Of a stretch of DNA of 64,000 nucleotides, positions 8,412-17,570 are shown piece by piece. How positions within the stretch are numbered: the stretch's first letter is position 1; each line of letters opens with the position of its first letter. The position numbers were made by a program, and so were the translations under genes. The stretch covers positions 1 through 64,000 of the forward strand of contig NZ_RHLN01000157.1 in assembly GCF_004121075.1 (NCBI RefSeq), in the 5' to 3' direction. Source of the stretch: Lutibacter sp. HS1-25 (GTDB lineage: Bacteria > Bacteroidota > Bacteroidia > Flavobacteriales > Flavobacteriaceae). The notes under the pieces were generated by a model. It worked only from the letters and a program-made list of their open reading frames with translations. It was not told where the DNA came from and did not search any database.

Positions 8412-9890
8412 CTATTCTAATGTTTTTTGTTCTGTGTTTTCAGAAGATTTTTCAAGAACATCTGAATTTAAAACAATTGCCATAGATGCGTAAAATAACA
8501 TAGCGGTTGGCATTTGACCTAAAACGGCATTTCCGTATGATGCAACCATAATACCTGCCATTCCGGCAATTAATGCAGCTATTTTATAGTTTAAATAGGT
8601 GTTTTTAATTTTAAACATCACAATAAGGCTTGCTTTAGCCATTACATAAAAAAGTATTGCTAAATGCAGTAATAAACCAACAATACCTTGCTCTACCCAA
8701 ATTAATACATACCAGCTATCTGTTGCAACATTTGAAAGAAATGCATGGGGTAAATAACGTTGTGCTTTTGTACCGCCATGACCAATACCTCCTCCAAAGG
8801 GTCTTGATGCTAAATAATTTTTTAGAATTTTTTGATTATCGAGTCTTACTTGTAATGAAGCATCATTTGGGTCAAAGGCGGTTCGCATTCTTCGAATTTG
8901 AGCATTTCCTTGACCAATAGATGTGTATTTGAAGAAGATAAAAACAACAATTAAAAAAGCAAAACCTACACTAAGAACTTTTATGTTTTTACTTAGTACA
9001 AAATAAGCCATAAAACCAACAATTGGAACGGCTAATGCACCTCGCGTACCAGAAATCACCATGCCATATATTCCAAAAAGACCAACAAAAATGAAAAATA
9101 ATTTATAGAGAAATTTTTTCTGAGACATGGCGTAAATTAAAAAAACAACACCTGTATATCCTTGGTTTGCTCCAAATTGACCTGCATCACTGTAAAACGA
9201 GAATACCCTTAATTTACCAAATAAAATATGAGTTTTGTAGCTACCTTCGTTTAACCATTCTTGTTCTGCAAAGTCTACTCCCATAGTCATTTGCATGATT
9301 CCTTTTAATGTGCCAAGAATTGAAAAAAAGGCCCATATATAGAAGAAATAATTTAGTTTTTTTTCAGTATTTATAAAATACAAAGTAAGCGGAACAAACA
9401 AAAAAGGATATAAACCAATACCTCTTCCTGAAACCCAAGCAGCAACACTTCTGGCTTCTGGATTTGCTAATTGAAAAATACTATACCCAAACCATATAGC
9501 TACCAGTAAGGTAACATCTTTTTTAGCTGGAGACCAATCAATACCAGTTCTAAACTTATTCATAATTAAAGCTAAATAAGTTAAAACAAGTATGCCGTCT
9601 ATTCCAAAACCTAGAGGCAACCCTTTAACATATCTACCTAAACCAATCAATACAAAGTTTAAGGCAATTGCAGTGTAAAAACCAATAATAGGATACTTAA
9701 ACAAATAATAAAAATAGCCTAGTCCGCCAAAAATGGCAAGAGACAATCCAACGCCAATAATTTTTAATTTGGCTATAATAATTGCAAAAAAGGCCACAGC
9801 AGCAAATAACAATAACATATTTACTGGTTTTGTTAAATTTTCTGAACCAGAATAGCTATTAAAAGGGTTTATGTTGAAGTTTTCGGCCAT
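8412..9890 (-). CDS. Wzy-like polysaccharide polymerase / O-antigen ligase family membrane protein
   Basis: 492 residues with about a dozen hydrophobic segments and a long polar periplasmic loop in the C-terminal half (around FDPNDASLQVRLDNQKILKN). The loop has the RxxxW/HNxxL-like region in PFGGGIGHGGT...PHAFLSNVATDSWYVLIWVEQGIVG, typical of the Wzy_C / O-antigen ligase superfamily. In a Wzx/Wzy pathway it would polymerise flipped repeat units at the periplasmic face. It lies 2 bases after the Wzx-like gene. Ligase and polymerase cannot be told apart by sequence alone; the EPS context favours polymerase. Confidence 0.85.
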   Translation of the reverse strand: MAENFNINPFNSYSGSENLTKPVNMLLLFAAVAFFAIIIAKLKIIGVGLSLAIFGGLGYFYYLFKYPIIGFYTAIALNFVLIGLGRYVKGLPLGFGIDGILVLTYLALIMNKFRTGIDWSPAKKDVTLLVAIWFGYSIFQLANPEARSVAAWVSGRGIGLYPFLFVPLTLYFINTEKKLNYFFYIWAFFSILGTLKGIMQMTMGVDFAEQEWLNEGSYKTHILFGKLRVFSFYSDAGQFGANQGYTGVVFLIYAMSQKKFLYKLFFIFVGLFGIYGMVISGTRGALAVPIVGFMAYFVLSKNIKVLSVGFAFLIVVFIFFKYTSIGQGNAQIRRMRTAFDPNDASLQVRLDNQKILKNYLASRPFGGGIGHGGTKAQRYLPHAFLSNVATDSWYVLIWVEQGIVGLLLHLAILFYVMAKASLIVMFKIKNTYLNYKIAALIAGMAGIMVASYGNAVLGQMPTAMLFYASMAIVLNSDVLEKSSENTEQKTLE

Positions 9891-9892
9891 AG

Positions 9893-11278
9893 TTAATGAT
9901 TCTCTTCAATTTTAACAAAGCGTTTGTATCTATTTCCTGTTGCCTTATTAAATAGTGATACATAAAATATAATTCCGCTTGTGAAAATTTCTTTGAAAGA
10001 CAAGGACAATTCTTTGTTTAAAAAATACATTCCCATCCAAATTCCTATTATTGTAAATACGATGGAAGCTATTGCAACCATAATTAGCGATTTAAAAATA
10101 AATATGGCTATTAAATCTCCTATTACATTGGCAATTAACATCACAAATACTTTTATAGCATTGATATTAGGCTTGTTTACACTGTCTAATCCAATACCTG
10201 TCATACGGTCTATTGGCAATAGTAATCCGTAAATTGAAAACACGCGAACAATATCAACCACATTAAATCCGGTAACAGGATCTGTTTCTAAATATTGATT
10301 TCCTGAAAGTATGAAAACAAAAAATTCAGCAAATACAAAGGTGAATAAACTGATAAAAACAAATAAGTACGACAATGCGCCTGAATACACGTAAAACAAA
10401 CTTTTAACTTCTTCAATTTTGTGTTGAACACTAGCTTTTGACATTTTAGGAAACGCTGTTGCAACAAAACTGCGTAAGGGTATTTGTTGTAATTCGGTAA
10501 GTTTTAAAGGAATGCTATAAAGTGCTACGGCAGCATTTCCTAACGGACTTAAACTTAAAATTAATGTATCTACACTGCGTAATAAATTGGTTCCTATAAG
10601 TGTAAACGTGGTGTATTTTCCAAAGTGTAATAATGTTTTGTTGGTTTCTTTAGTTGCTTTGGTAATCAATTGAATTCCATCCCAACCTAAAACAACACTC
10701 ATTAAAGAAGTAACGGCATTAATAATAAGTAGTGCTATTACTAATTGTGTAAGAGTTAGATCTAACATTGTAAAATTTATTAGAATTACCAAGAAAAAGA
10801 ATCCGCTATTTATTGATTTGAGTGCTAAAATTTGGGCGTATTTTCTGTCTGCTTGTAATACAACCAAAGCGTTATTCCATGGTAAGTTTAAAAAAGCCAA
10901 TAAAGGATACCAGGTGAAAAATATACCATAGCCAGAGTTTTGAATGGCTTCATTAAAAATCGTATTGCAAACAATTAGAATTAGAGCGATTGCTATTGTA
11001 GCGCCTAAACCAATTAAAGCATTAGAACCTATTAATTTAATTCGAGAATCGTCATCGGCTCCAGACAGGTATCGTATTAATCCGGTATTTGTAATTCCAA
11101 ACCGAAACATTTCAACAAAAGATCCTGCTGTAACAAATAAAACCCATTCGCCAAAAACGTCTAAAGACAAACTTCTTGCTAATAACGCAAAACCGCCAAT
11201 GCCTAAAATTGCAATCACAACATTTCCTGTCAATGACAAGAAATTATCTTCGCGTACAATTTTTTTGAGCTTTTTCAT
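9893..11278 (-). CDS. Wzx-like oligosaccharide flippase
   Basis: 461 residues, about 12 membrane helices, beginning with a basic cytoplasmic tail (MKKLKKIVRED) and then GNVVIAILGIGGFALLARSL, the typical first helices of the polysaccharide-transport (MOP/MATE) superfamily. It would flip lipid-linked repeat units across the inner membrane. It is flanked by the Wzc-like gene 11 bases upstream and the Wzy-like gene 2 bases downstream, the standard Wzx-Wzy-Wzc grouping. Substrate specificity is not readable. Confidence 0.88.
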   Translation of the reverse strand: MKKLKKIVREDNFLSLTGNVVIAILGIGGFALLARSLSLDVFGEWVLFVTAGSFVEMFRFGITNTGLIRYLSGADDDSRIKLIGSNALIGLGATIAIALILIVCNTIFNEAIQNSGYGIFFTWYPLLAFLNLPWNNALVVLQADRKYAQILALKSINSGFFFLVILINFTMLDLTLTQLVIALLIINAVTSLMSVVLGWDGIQLITKATKETNKTLLHFGKYTTFTLIGTNLLRSVDTLILSLSPLGNAAVALYSIPLKLTELQQIPLRSFVATAFPKMSKASVQHKIEEVKSLFYVYSGALSYLFVFISLFTFVFAEFFVFILSGNQYLETDPVTGFNVVDIVRVFSIYGLLLPIDRMTGIGLDSVNKPNINAIKVFVMLIANVIGDLIAIFIFKSLIMVAIASIVFTIIGIWMGMYFLNKELSLSFKEIFTSGIIFYVSLFNKATGNRYKRFVKIEENH

Positions 11279-11289
11279 TAATTTGGTTG

Positions 11290-13680
11290 TTAAATTTCGT
11301 TTTTATTAAAAAATTGAAACTTGAAAATTGTTTTAATTTTTTTTCTGAAATTGCTTCTCTTTTTTGGTAAATCTCCTAATATAGATTCAGCTTCGTTGAT
11401 ATTGGAACCGTTTACAATAAAGTTAATTTTAGATGCAGCAGTTTCTAATAAATTGCTTAGAGCAGTTTGGTCTGCTTCTGTCCAAACCCTGTTAGCTCTG
11501 CAAATTAGGATGTCTAAATCTGTTTGAGACATCAATTCTGCAGGGTAATTATTATAAATTAAAGCAGGTAATTCAATAATTACAAAATCTGGTGTAAAAT
11601 CAAGTTTTATATTATTTTGCTCAATAATATCTGTATAGCTTTTTGCTTGATAAAACTTTTCATCAATTGGAATGGTGTGAAATTCCGCAGGTTCTAAATA
11701 GCTAGAAACTTCTGCTAAAAACGGATTGTTAATATCTACCCTAGGGTCTGAATATCCTAAAATTTTGTTGATGAAAGAAAATTTACCTTGTTGTTTTAGT
11801 GGCTCTTGTTTGCCAGAAAAATTAAGAAATAATACTTTTTTTCCTTCCGATTTTAAGGTTTTAGCAATGTTTCCTGCTAAAACAGTTTTTCCTTCTTTTT
11901 TTTGAGTGCTAAATACTGCTATGGTTTTTATTTTATTTTCTGAAGAATGCGTGCTGAAAAATTGGGTTATATTTTGCGTAATTATTTCAATTAACCTTTT
12001 TTGTACATAGGGTAATTGTATGCTTCCTGGATCTAATATCATTTTTGGCATCATTCCTAAGGCAGGTAAACCTAAAATTTTACTAGCTTTTTTAGGATTT
12101 TTTAAAGTTTCATCAAAAAATTCCATAACCAAAATAGTAGCCAAAATTAAAATACCACCTAAAAATGCTGCGGCAATAATAAGTATAGCTCTTTTAGTTG
12201 GGTTTGGAGATAATGGATAATATGGTGGGTCAATTGTTTTTAAGTTAGATGACAATTCGTTGTCTTGTAATTTTAATTTTGCAAGATTTAAACCATGAAG
12301 AATTTCTAAATACCCTTGTTCTGAAACTGAAATTTCTCGTTCAATTCTTTTAATATTTGCGCCGGCAGGTGCGTAAGTGGCATATTGTTCTTCAAATTTT
12401 TTATTCTGTTGATCCATTACATCAATCTTTGCCTTCAGATTTTCAGCTTCAACAACATTGTTTATCCAATCAGGAAGTACTTTGTTAATTGGAACTCCGT
12501 CAATTGAATTTTCGTATTTGTATTTTTTATTTATACTTTCCTTAATTTCGTTGTCTAAAGTTTCTTGTTGTTGTTTTAATTTATTTAATAATGCAAGAGT
12601 TTGCTCGTTAGTACTAGCGCTGGTTTGTGGATCTAATAAAGCAATTTGGTAATTAAGTTCTCCTAATTTTCTTTTTTTCTCAATTACTATATTGTTTTCG
12701 TGTTGAATTTGTTGACGAATTTCTAAATTTTCTTCAAGCCTTTTGGTAGCGGCTTGTGTTCCTGCAAGTTGTGCTTTTTTGTTGTTGTAATCAACTTCCA
12801 TATCTTCCTTAACTACAGCAACAGCCTTACTTTGCTCGTAATAGTTGATAATTTTGTAAGACTTGTTAAACTCTAATAGTTTGTCTTCAGCTTCCTTTAG
12901 GGCAGTTCTGGCAAGTTCTAATTGTTCTTCAAAATATTTTACAACTGCATCTGACCTGTTTTCTTTTATGTTTTTATAATTTTTTATACAAACATCATTA
13001 TAAATAGCAAGTGTTTGCTGGCAAATACCTGGGTCGTTAACGGTATAACTTAATTTAATTAAATCACTACTGTTAATTCTTTGTGCTTTAATACTTGATA
13101 GTACTTTAAGCGAATAATGATCGTCATCATCATAATTAAGAATCTCATACACAAAATTGTCGTTACTGCTTTTCATTAAATTTGTTAAATTTTCGACAGT
13201 TTTTTCGTAGTTGTAACGGTTTATCTCAGGAGGTAATATGAGATTTATTGATTCATTTATTAATATTGAATCAAGTATAGGTGAAGAATTATTGTAGCCA
13301 GTTTCAATGTAACTGCTTAAGTCATTTGGTATTTTTAGTTTAAACTCATCATATAATTTTTTTGAAATATATTTTGGGTTTGCTTCAGGTAGCATAAGAT
13401 GAAGTGTTAATAGTCTTATTGCAACTTCTTCTTGAGTTTCTCTTGAATTGATGATGTTTATTAAATTATCAAAGGCAATATTTGTAGCAAAATAATTGAA
13501 GGTTTTATCCATTTCTATAGATGATCCTGTTGCAAGACCAGTATATAGCATAGTTTCTGATGAATATTCAAAATTGGGTTTACTTGTTAGTATTAAAACC
13601 AATAGAGCAAGTAAAAAAGGCACTAAAATTAATAGGGCCAAATTTTTTAATATCAATCTTATAAGTTCAATTATTTTCAT
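11290..13680 (-). CDS. Wzc-like polysaccharide co-polymerase with degenerate BY-kinase domain
   Basis: 796 residues: an N-terminal membrane helix (~residues 14-32), a long periplasmic part with coiled coil (~220-470), a second helix (~497-520) and a C-terminal P-loop domain. The Walker A-like loop is present (STQKKEGKT, 591-599). The Walker A' site reads KKVLFLNFSG where kinases have an Asp-rich strand, Walker B reads DFVIIELPAL with Glu replacing the catalytic Asp, and the C-terminus (ending RKKIKTIFKFQFFNKNEI) has no tyrosine cluster. It should still set chain length and link Wzy to export as a polysaccharide co-polymerase. BY-kinase activity is doubtful. It starts 4 bases after the TolC-like gene. 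Confidence 0.88.
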   Translation of the reverse strand: MKIIELIRLILKNLALLILVPFLLALLVLILTSKPNFEYSSETMLYTGLATGSSIEMDKTFNYFATNIAFDNLINIINSRETQEEVAIRLLTLHLMLPEANPKYISKKLYDEFKLKIPNDLSSYIETGYNNSSPILDSILINESINLILPPEINRYNYEKTVENLTNLMKSSNDNFVYEILNYDDDDHYSLKVLSSIKAQRINSSDLIKLSYTVNDPGICQQTLAIYNDVCIKNYKNIKENRSDAVVKYFEEQLELARTALKEAEDKLLEFNKSYKIINYYEQSKAVAVVKEDMEVDYNNKKAQLAGTQAATKRLEENLEIRQQIQHENNIVIEKKRKLGELNYQIALLDPQTSASTNEQTLALLNKLKQQQETLDNEIKESINKKYKYENSIDGVPINKVLPDWINNVVEAENLKAKIDVMDQQNKKFEEQYATYAPAGANIKRIEREISVSEQGYLEILHGLNLAKLKLQDNELSSNLKTIDPPYYPLSPNPTKRAILIIAAAFLGGILILATILVMEFFDETLKNPKKASKILGLPALGMMPKMILDPGSIQLPYVQKRLIEIITQNITQFFSTHSSENKIKTIAVFSTQKKEGKTVLAGNIAKTLKSEGKKVLFLNFSGKQEPLKQQGKFSFINKILGYSDPRVDINNPFLAEVSSYLEPAEFHTIPIDEKFYQAKSYTDIIEQNNIKLDFTPDFVIIELPALIYNNYPAELMSQTDLDILICRANRVWTEADQTALSNLLETAASKINFIVNGSNINEAESILGDLPKKRSNFRKKIKTIFKFQFFNKNEI

Positions 13681-13684
13681 TTTT

Positions 13685-14419
13685 TTAATTTGAATTGTCT
13701 AATGTGAATCCAACGGTGTTTTCAAGTAATTTTTTAGCTAAAAAATATTCTGATTTAGCTGTTTCAAATTCGGATTCTATTTTTGAAGTTATATCTGAAA
13801 TACGTGTGTATTCTAAAATTGGAATTACACCATTTCTAAACTCTTTTTCTACCATTTCCATGTTCACTTTTGCATTTCCTAAGTTTTGAGATTTTATGCT
13901 TAATAATTTTTGTTTTAATATAATTTCCTGATATTGTTTAATAACCAATTGGCGTATTTCATTTTTCATGCCTTCTTCCATACTTTTAGCTTGATCTACT
14001 TCAAGTTGGGCTTGTTTAATTTGATCTTTTCTGTTTACAATATCAAAAATTGGGAACTTAAGATATACGCCAACACCATAATTAAATTGAGTTGTTGAGG
14101 TTGAAAGAAGGTTAGAATCTCCAGCCTCTACACTGTATGAGCTATTGTTAAGGTTTCCATATTCGGCATCTGCCTGCAATCCAAAATTTCGTGTCCAGTA
14201 ATTTCGTTCTGATTTTACCAAAGATTCTGTCCTTTCAATGCCTAATCTTCTAAACTCAACAGTTGGATTGTGTTGAATTGCGGCCTCAATTAAATCATCA
14301 AGTGGAGGAAGAAGAATTTCTTTGGGCATATCTTTTATGTCACTTGTTTGCGCTAATGTTACAGCTGCAAAACAGCAATTAAAAATGATAAAGAAGATAT
14401 TTTTTGAAATTTTTTTCAT
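13685..14419 (-). CDS. Half-length TolC-family outer membrane protein
   Basis: A signal peptide (MKKISKNIFFIIFNCCFAAVTLAQ) precedes a single OEP-type helical repeat: an N-terminal AAIQHNPTVEFRRLGIERTESLVKSERN-like helix is split by a beta segment (LQADAEYG, FNYGVGVYLKFPIFD), followed by long helices with VxxAK-type heptads. At 244 residues it is roughly half of a normal TolC/OMF protein (420-490), which has two such repeats. It could assemble as a hexamer of half units, or be an adaptor. No Wza-type exporter is seen in the locus, so this may be the outer-membrane component. The stop is genuine in this sequence, with no sign of a frameshift remnant downstream. Confidence 0.78.
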   Translation of the reverse strand: MKKISKNIFFIIFNCCFAAVTLAQTSDIKDMPKEILLPPLDDLIEAAIQHNPTVEFRRLGIERTESLVKSERNYWTRNFGLQADAEYGNLNNSSYSVEAGDSNLLSTSTTQFNYGVGVYLKFPIFDIVNRKDQIKQAQLEVDQAKSMEEGMKNEIRQLVIKQYQEIILKQKLLSIKSQNLGNAKVNMEMVEKEFRNGVIPILEYTRISDITSKIESEFETAKSEYFLAKKLLENTVGFTLDNSN

Positions 14420-14449
14420 TGTTTAATAATTCAATAATATTGTATTTGG

Positions 14450-15643
14450 TTAAACTGAACCTGATTGAAGTAGGGCAGGTATGGTGCGTAAAATTAGTTT
14501 TATATCGTACCAAAATGAATAATTATCACCTTCAAAATGATCTGCATATTCATTGTCTAATCGCATTCTTTCTTCTTCAGACATAACGCCTCCTTTTCCT
14601 CTTAATTCTACTTGCCAAAGACCTGTAATTCCTGGAGGGGCTAAAAATCGTTTTGATAGTGTGTCTGCAGTAAGCAATTCAGCTTCGTATACAGGTAGAG
14701 GTCTGTTTCCAACAATAGACATATCTCCTTTTAATACATTAATTAGTTGTGGTAATTCATCTATACTGGTATTTCTAATAAATTTACCAACTTTGGTAAC
14801 TCTAGGGTCGTCTAAAATTTTAACAAAAGTAGAGCTGTTATTAGCTGCTTCAATTTTTTGAACATTATACCAATAATCACAAATTTGATGTGTGTCTATA
14901 TACATTAATGGAGAACATGTTTCGCCTTCTGGCAATGCGTTGCATCTAGGGCAAGTTGTTTCTAATGTTTCACTTTTGGTTTCTGTTTTATATTGATTTT
15001 TTTCTTTTGCTAATTTTTTTAATAATTCATCAGAACCAGTTCTCATGGAGCGAAGTTTGTAAAAATCAAATGTTTTACGTCCAACTCTTTTAGATATGTA
15101 ATAAACTTTTCCTTTAGACTCTAACCTAATTGCCAAAATAATTAATAGTAAAAATGGTGAAGCTACTAAAAGTACTGAGCTGGCAACAAAAATATCAAAA
15201 AGTCTTTTTGATAAGGGCATTTTGTATACCTGTGGTTTTTTGTTGGTTACATTTTTATCTTTTAAACTATTTTTATATTTACAAAGAAAAGGAAGTCTTG
15301 TTATTAGATTTTCTGATAAAGAAGGTGAGATAACATAAAAATCATCCACTCGTTTTTTGAAAGCTAATTTGAATAGATCCTGACTAAATTCTTGAGTTAA
15401 AAGTATAAAAGGTGTAGCGTTAAATTCACCGCGCTCTCTTATCCAATCAAATAAAAACATTCCATTGCTGCCTGTAAGGTTGTAATCGCAAATAATGGCA
15501 TCAGGTTTTTGGTTTGAGTTTAGATAATTTACTGCGTTAAGGTTATTGTGAACAACTGTTAATTCAAAATTTTCATCTTGTTTTAACTTTTCTGACGAAT
15601 CATTTTCGTTTCCTATGTATAATATTTTTAAAGATGAATTCAT
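14450..15643 (-). CDS. Receiver-domain-fused priming sugar transferase (polyprenyl-phosphate glycosylphosphotransferase)
   Basis: 397 residues from the ATG at 15643; the TTG at 15685 adds 14 unsupported residues. Residues ~5-120 are a CheY-like receiver: Asp53 in AIICDYNLTG, Thr83 in FILLT, but Ser106-Pro107 where the conserved Lys-Pro would stand. Residues ~144-397 are a WcaJ/RfbP-type sugar transferase with one membrane helix (FDIFVASSVLLVASPFLLLI), KRVGRKTFDFYKLRSMR, DDPRVTKVGKFIRNTSIDE, and LAPPGITGLWQV. This enzyme loads the first sugar-phosphate on undecaprenyl phosphate. A Cys-rich insert (Cys231, Cys234, Cys243, Cys255) within the catalytic domain could bind a metal. The receiver suggests priming is controlled directly by phosphorylation or by binding the neighbouring HPt. 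Confidence 0.88.
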   Translation of the reverse strand: MNSSLKILYIGNENDSSEKLKQDENFELTVVHNNLNAVNYLNSNQKPDAIICDYNLTGSNGMFLFDWIRERGEFNATPFILLTQEFSQDLFKLAFKKRVDDFYVISPSLSENLITRLPFLCKYKNSLKDKNVTNKKPQVYKMPLSKRLFDIFVASSVLLVASPFLLLIILAIRLESKGKVYYISKRVGRKTFDFYKLRSMRTGSDELLKKLAKEKNQYKTETKSETLETTCPRCNALPEGETCSPLMYIDTHQICDYWYNVQKIEAANNSSTFVKILDDPRVTKVGKFIRNTSIDELPQLINVLKGDMSIVGNRPLPVYEAELLTADTLSKRFLAPPGITGLWQVELRGKGGVMSEEERMRLDNEYADHFEGDNYSFWYDIKLILRTIPALLQSGSV

Positions 15644-15686
15644 ATTAATTTTTGGTTTGAATAAATTGATTGATGTTGTTAGCAAA

Positions 15687-16073
15687 TTACCATTCTATTG
15701 CATAATGAATTGGAAAAAGGTTTTTTTTAACCAGTTCTTCAAGCTCTTCAGGGTTAAAAGGTTTTGTTAAATAATCTTGTGCTCCAAGTTTGTAAGACTT
15801 AATACGCTCTTTACTTTCAGATCTTGCAGATAACATTATAATAGGTGTGTGTTTGGTAAAACCTCTTTTTCTAACGTTTACCAAAAAATCATATCCATCC
15901 ATTTCAGGCATTTGAATGTCGCTAAGTATTAGGTCTGGAAGATTGCCTTCTAGCCATTCCAACGCTTCTAATCCGTTATTAATTGAAACAACTTCATAGC
16001 TTTCTGAAAGAAAATTTTCAAGTAAAAGGCAAATGCTTAATTCGTCGTCTACTACTAATATTTTTTTCTTCAT
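15687..16073 (-). CDS. Single-domain response regulator (receiver only)
   Basis: 128 residues forming just a CheY-like receiver: acidic pocket VVDDE (residues 8-11), phospho-acceptor Asp52 in ILSDIQMPEMDG, the Ser/Thr switch in IIMLSARS, and the conserved Lys in DYLTKPF. There is no output domain. It follows the HPt gene by 7 bases and precedes the receiver-fused sugar transferase by 43, so it probably shuttles phosphate or controls an EPS component by protein contact. Confidence 0.92.
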   Translation of the reverse strand: MKKKILVVDDELSICLLLENFLSESYEVVSINNGLEALEWLEGNLPDLILSDIQMPEMDGYDFLVNVRKRGFTKHTPIIMLSARSESKERIKSYKLGAQDYLTKPFNPEELEELVKKNLFPIHYAIEW

Positions 16074-16080
16074 AATCTTA

Positions 16081-16461
16081 TTATTTATTTATATTAAAAT
16101 CATTTTTTAATTTTTCAATAACTTCTTCAGATAGACTTATAAATTTTGTTAATTCTACCTCTAGCTCTTTTATTTCAAAATTCTGCAATAATAGCGTGTC
16201 TATTAGAAGTAATTTTTGTTGTGCTTGTGGAGCGCCAAAGTATGTTAATGTGGGTTTAATTTTATGTGTTAGTTTTTTTAAGGCTGAAAAGTCTTTTTCA
16301 GAAAAAGCAGCTTTAATTTCTTCAATAGATTGTGTTATTTCTTCCACAAAAACATTCACTATTTTAACAACCTGTTCTTGATTACCTCTACACATTTGGT
16401 TAATTAATTTAAGGTCGTATAGCTCATCTTGAGGTAGATTTGAATTTGGTGTTAAGTCCAT
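16081..16461 (-). CDS. HPt (histidine phosphotransfer) protein
   Basis: 126 residues of four-helix-bundle character with phospho-acceptor His66 in LKKLTHKIKPTLTYFGAP, the standard HPt signature. There is no kinase partner in the EPS operon itself. The nearest hybrid kinase is the H-NOX-linked one at 22.5-26.0 kb, which has its own HPt. The shared H-[KR]-I-K-P core of the two HPt proteins suggests related specificity. It would pass phosphate to the receiver encoded next and possibly to the receiver-fused sugar transferase. Confidence 0.88.
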   Translation of the reverse strand: MDLTPNSNLPQDELYDLKLINQMCRGNQEQVVKIVNVFVEEITQSIEEIKAAFSEKDFSALKKLTHKIKPTLTYFGAPQAQQKLLLIDTLLLQNFEIKELEVELTKFISLSEEVIEKLKNDFNINK

Positions 16462-16496
16462 ATGTATTCTTTTTGAGGTATTAAGTTTTTTGTTTT

Positions 16497-16542
16497 TATC
16501 ATTCCATAATTAAGGAAATATTTCATTAATTATGGAATGATA
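16497..16542. repeat. 46-bp near-perfect palindrome in the EPS operon
   Basis: Two 23-base arms with no spacer are exact inverted copies except for one G/A mismatch near the centre (16514 against 16525); the outer part of the left arm is TATCATTCCATAATTAA. It lies in the 120-base gap between the UDP-xylose synthase and HPt genes. On the minus strand the hairpin is followed by A-rich, not T-rich, sequence, so it is a poor intrinsic terminator. It may be an operator, an RNA processing or stabilising hairpin, or a cruciform-forming site. Confidence 0.85.
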
Positions 16543-16581
16543 TTTTAGGTCTGTTATTATTTATAAATGAGTTTTATTGAA

Positions 16582-17520
16582 TTAAATAACTGATTTAAAA
16601 AATTCTATGGTTTTTGTTAAACCTTCTTCTAGTTGTATTTTAGGTGCCCAATTAAGTTCTTTTTTAGCTAAAGAAATATCTGGTTGTCTCATCATTGGAT
16701 CGTCAGAAGGTAATGGTTTAAATATTAATTTTGATTTTGATCCAGTAAGTTTAATTACTTTTTCAGCCAATTCAAGAATGGTAAACTCATTTGGATTACC
16801 CATGTTTACAGGTCCTATAAATTGATCTGGTGAAGCCATCATTTTAATCATGCCTTCTACCAAGTCATCAACATATTGGAAACTTCTGGTTTGTTGTCCT
16901 TCTCCATAAATTGTGATATCTTGATTTTGTAAGGCTTGCACAATAAAGTTAGAAACTACCCTGCCATCATTAGGGTGCATTCGTGGGCCATAAGTATTAA
17001 ATATTCTAATAATTTTAATTTTAACCTTATTTTGTTTGTGGTAATCTATAAACAAGGTTTCGGCACAACGTTTCCCTTCATCGTAACAAGAGCGTTCTCC
17101 AATAGGATTTACATGTCCCCAATAAGATTCTTGTTGAGGGTGAACCTGTGGATCACCATAAACTTCACTAGTAGAAGCTTGTAATATTTTGGCATTTATT
17201 CTTTTTGCTAATCCTAACATATTAATAGATCCCATAACTGAGGTTTTTACCGTTTTTATGGGGTTGTGTTGATAATGTATTGGTGAAGCAGGACAAGCAA
17301 GGTTGTAAATTTCGTCAGCTTCAATAAAGTACGGAGCTGTAACATCGTGTCTTATTAATTCAAAATAAGGGTTGTCTAATAAATGTACAATGTTTTGTTT
17401 TTGCCCAGTAAAAAAATTATCGAGACAATAAACTTCATTACCTTCATTTAATAAGCGTTCGCATAGGTGGGATCCAACAAATCCAGCACCTCCAGTAATA
17501 AGAATTTTTTTATGTGTCAT
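16582..17520 (-). CDS. UDP-glucuronate decarboxylase (UDP-xylose synthase)
   Basis: 312 residues of an extended SDR. GGAGFVG (10-16) binds [11 protein letters not shown] (116-123) carries the catalytic Thr/Ser and Glu, and Tyr146-x3-Lys150 ([13 protein letters not shown]) is the catalytic pair. The [11 protein letters not shown] segment is characteristic of UXS enzymes, which oxidise, decarboxylate and re-reduce UDP-glucuronate to UDP-xylose. The gene follows the UDP-glucose dehydrogenase by 50 bases, so the pair makes UDP-GlcA and UDP-Xyl for the polysaccharide. Confidence 0.92.
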   Translation of the reverse strand: MTHKKILITGGAGFVGSHLCERLLNEGNEVYCLDNFFTGQKQNIVHLLDNPYFELIRHDVTAPYFIEADEIYNLACPASPIHYQHNPIKTVKTSVMGSINMLGLAKRINAKILQASTSEVYGDPQVHPQQESYWGHVNPIGERSCYDEGKRCAETLFIDYHKQNKVKIKIIRIFNTYGPRMHPNDGRVVSNFIVQALQNQDITIYGEGQQTRSFQYVDDLVEGMIKMMASPDQFIGPVNMGNPNEFTILELAEKVIKLTGSKSKLIFKPLPSDDPMMRQPDISLAKKELNWAPKIQLEEGLTKTIEFFKSVI

Positions 17521-17570
17521 GGTGTTTTATAATAAAGTTTGATTAATTTTTATAAGATTTCTAACTATTT

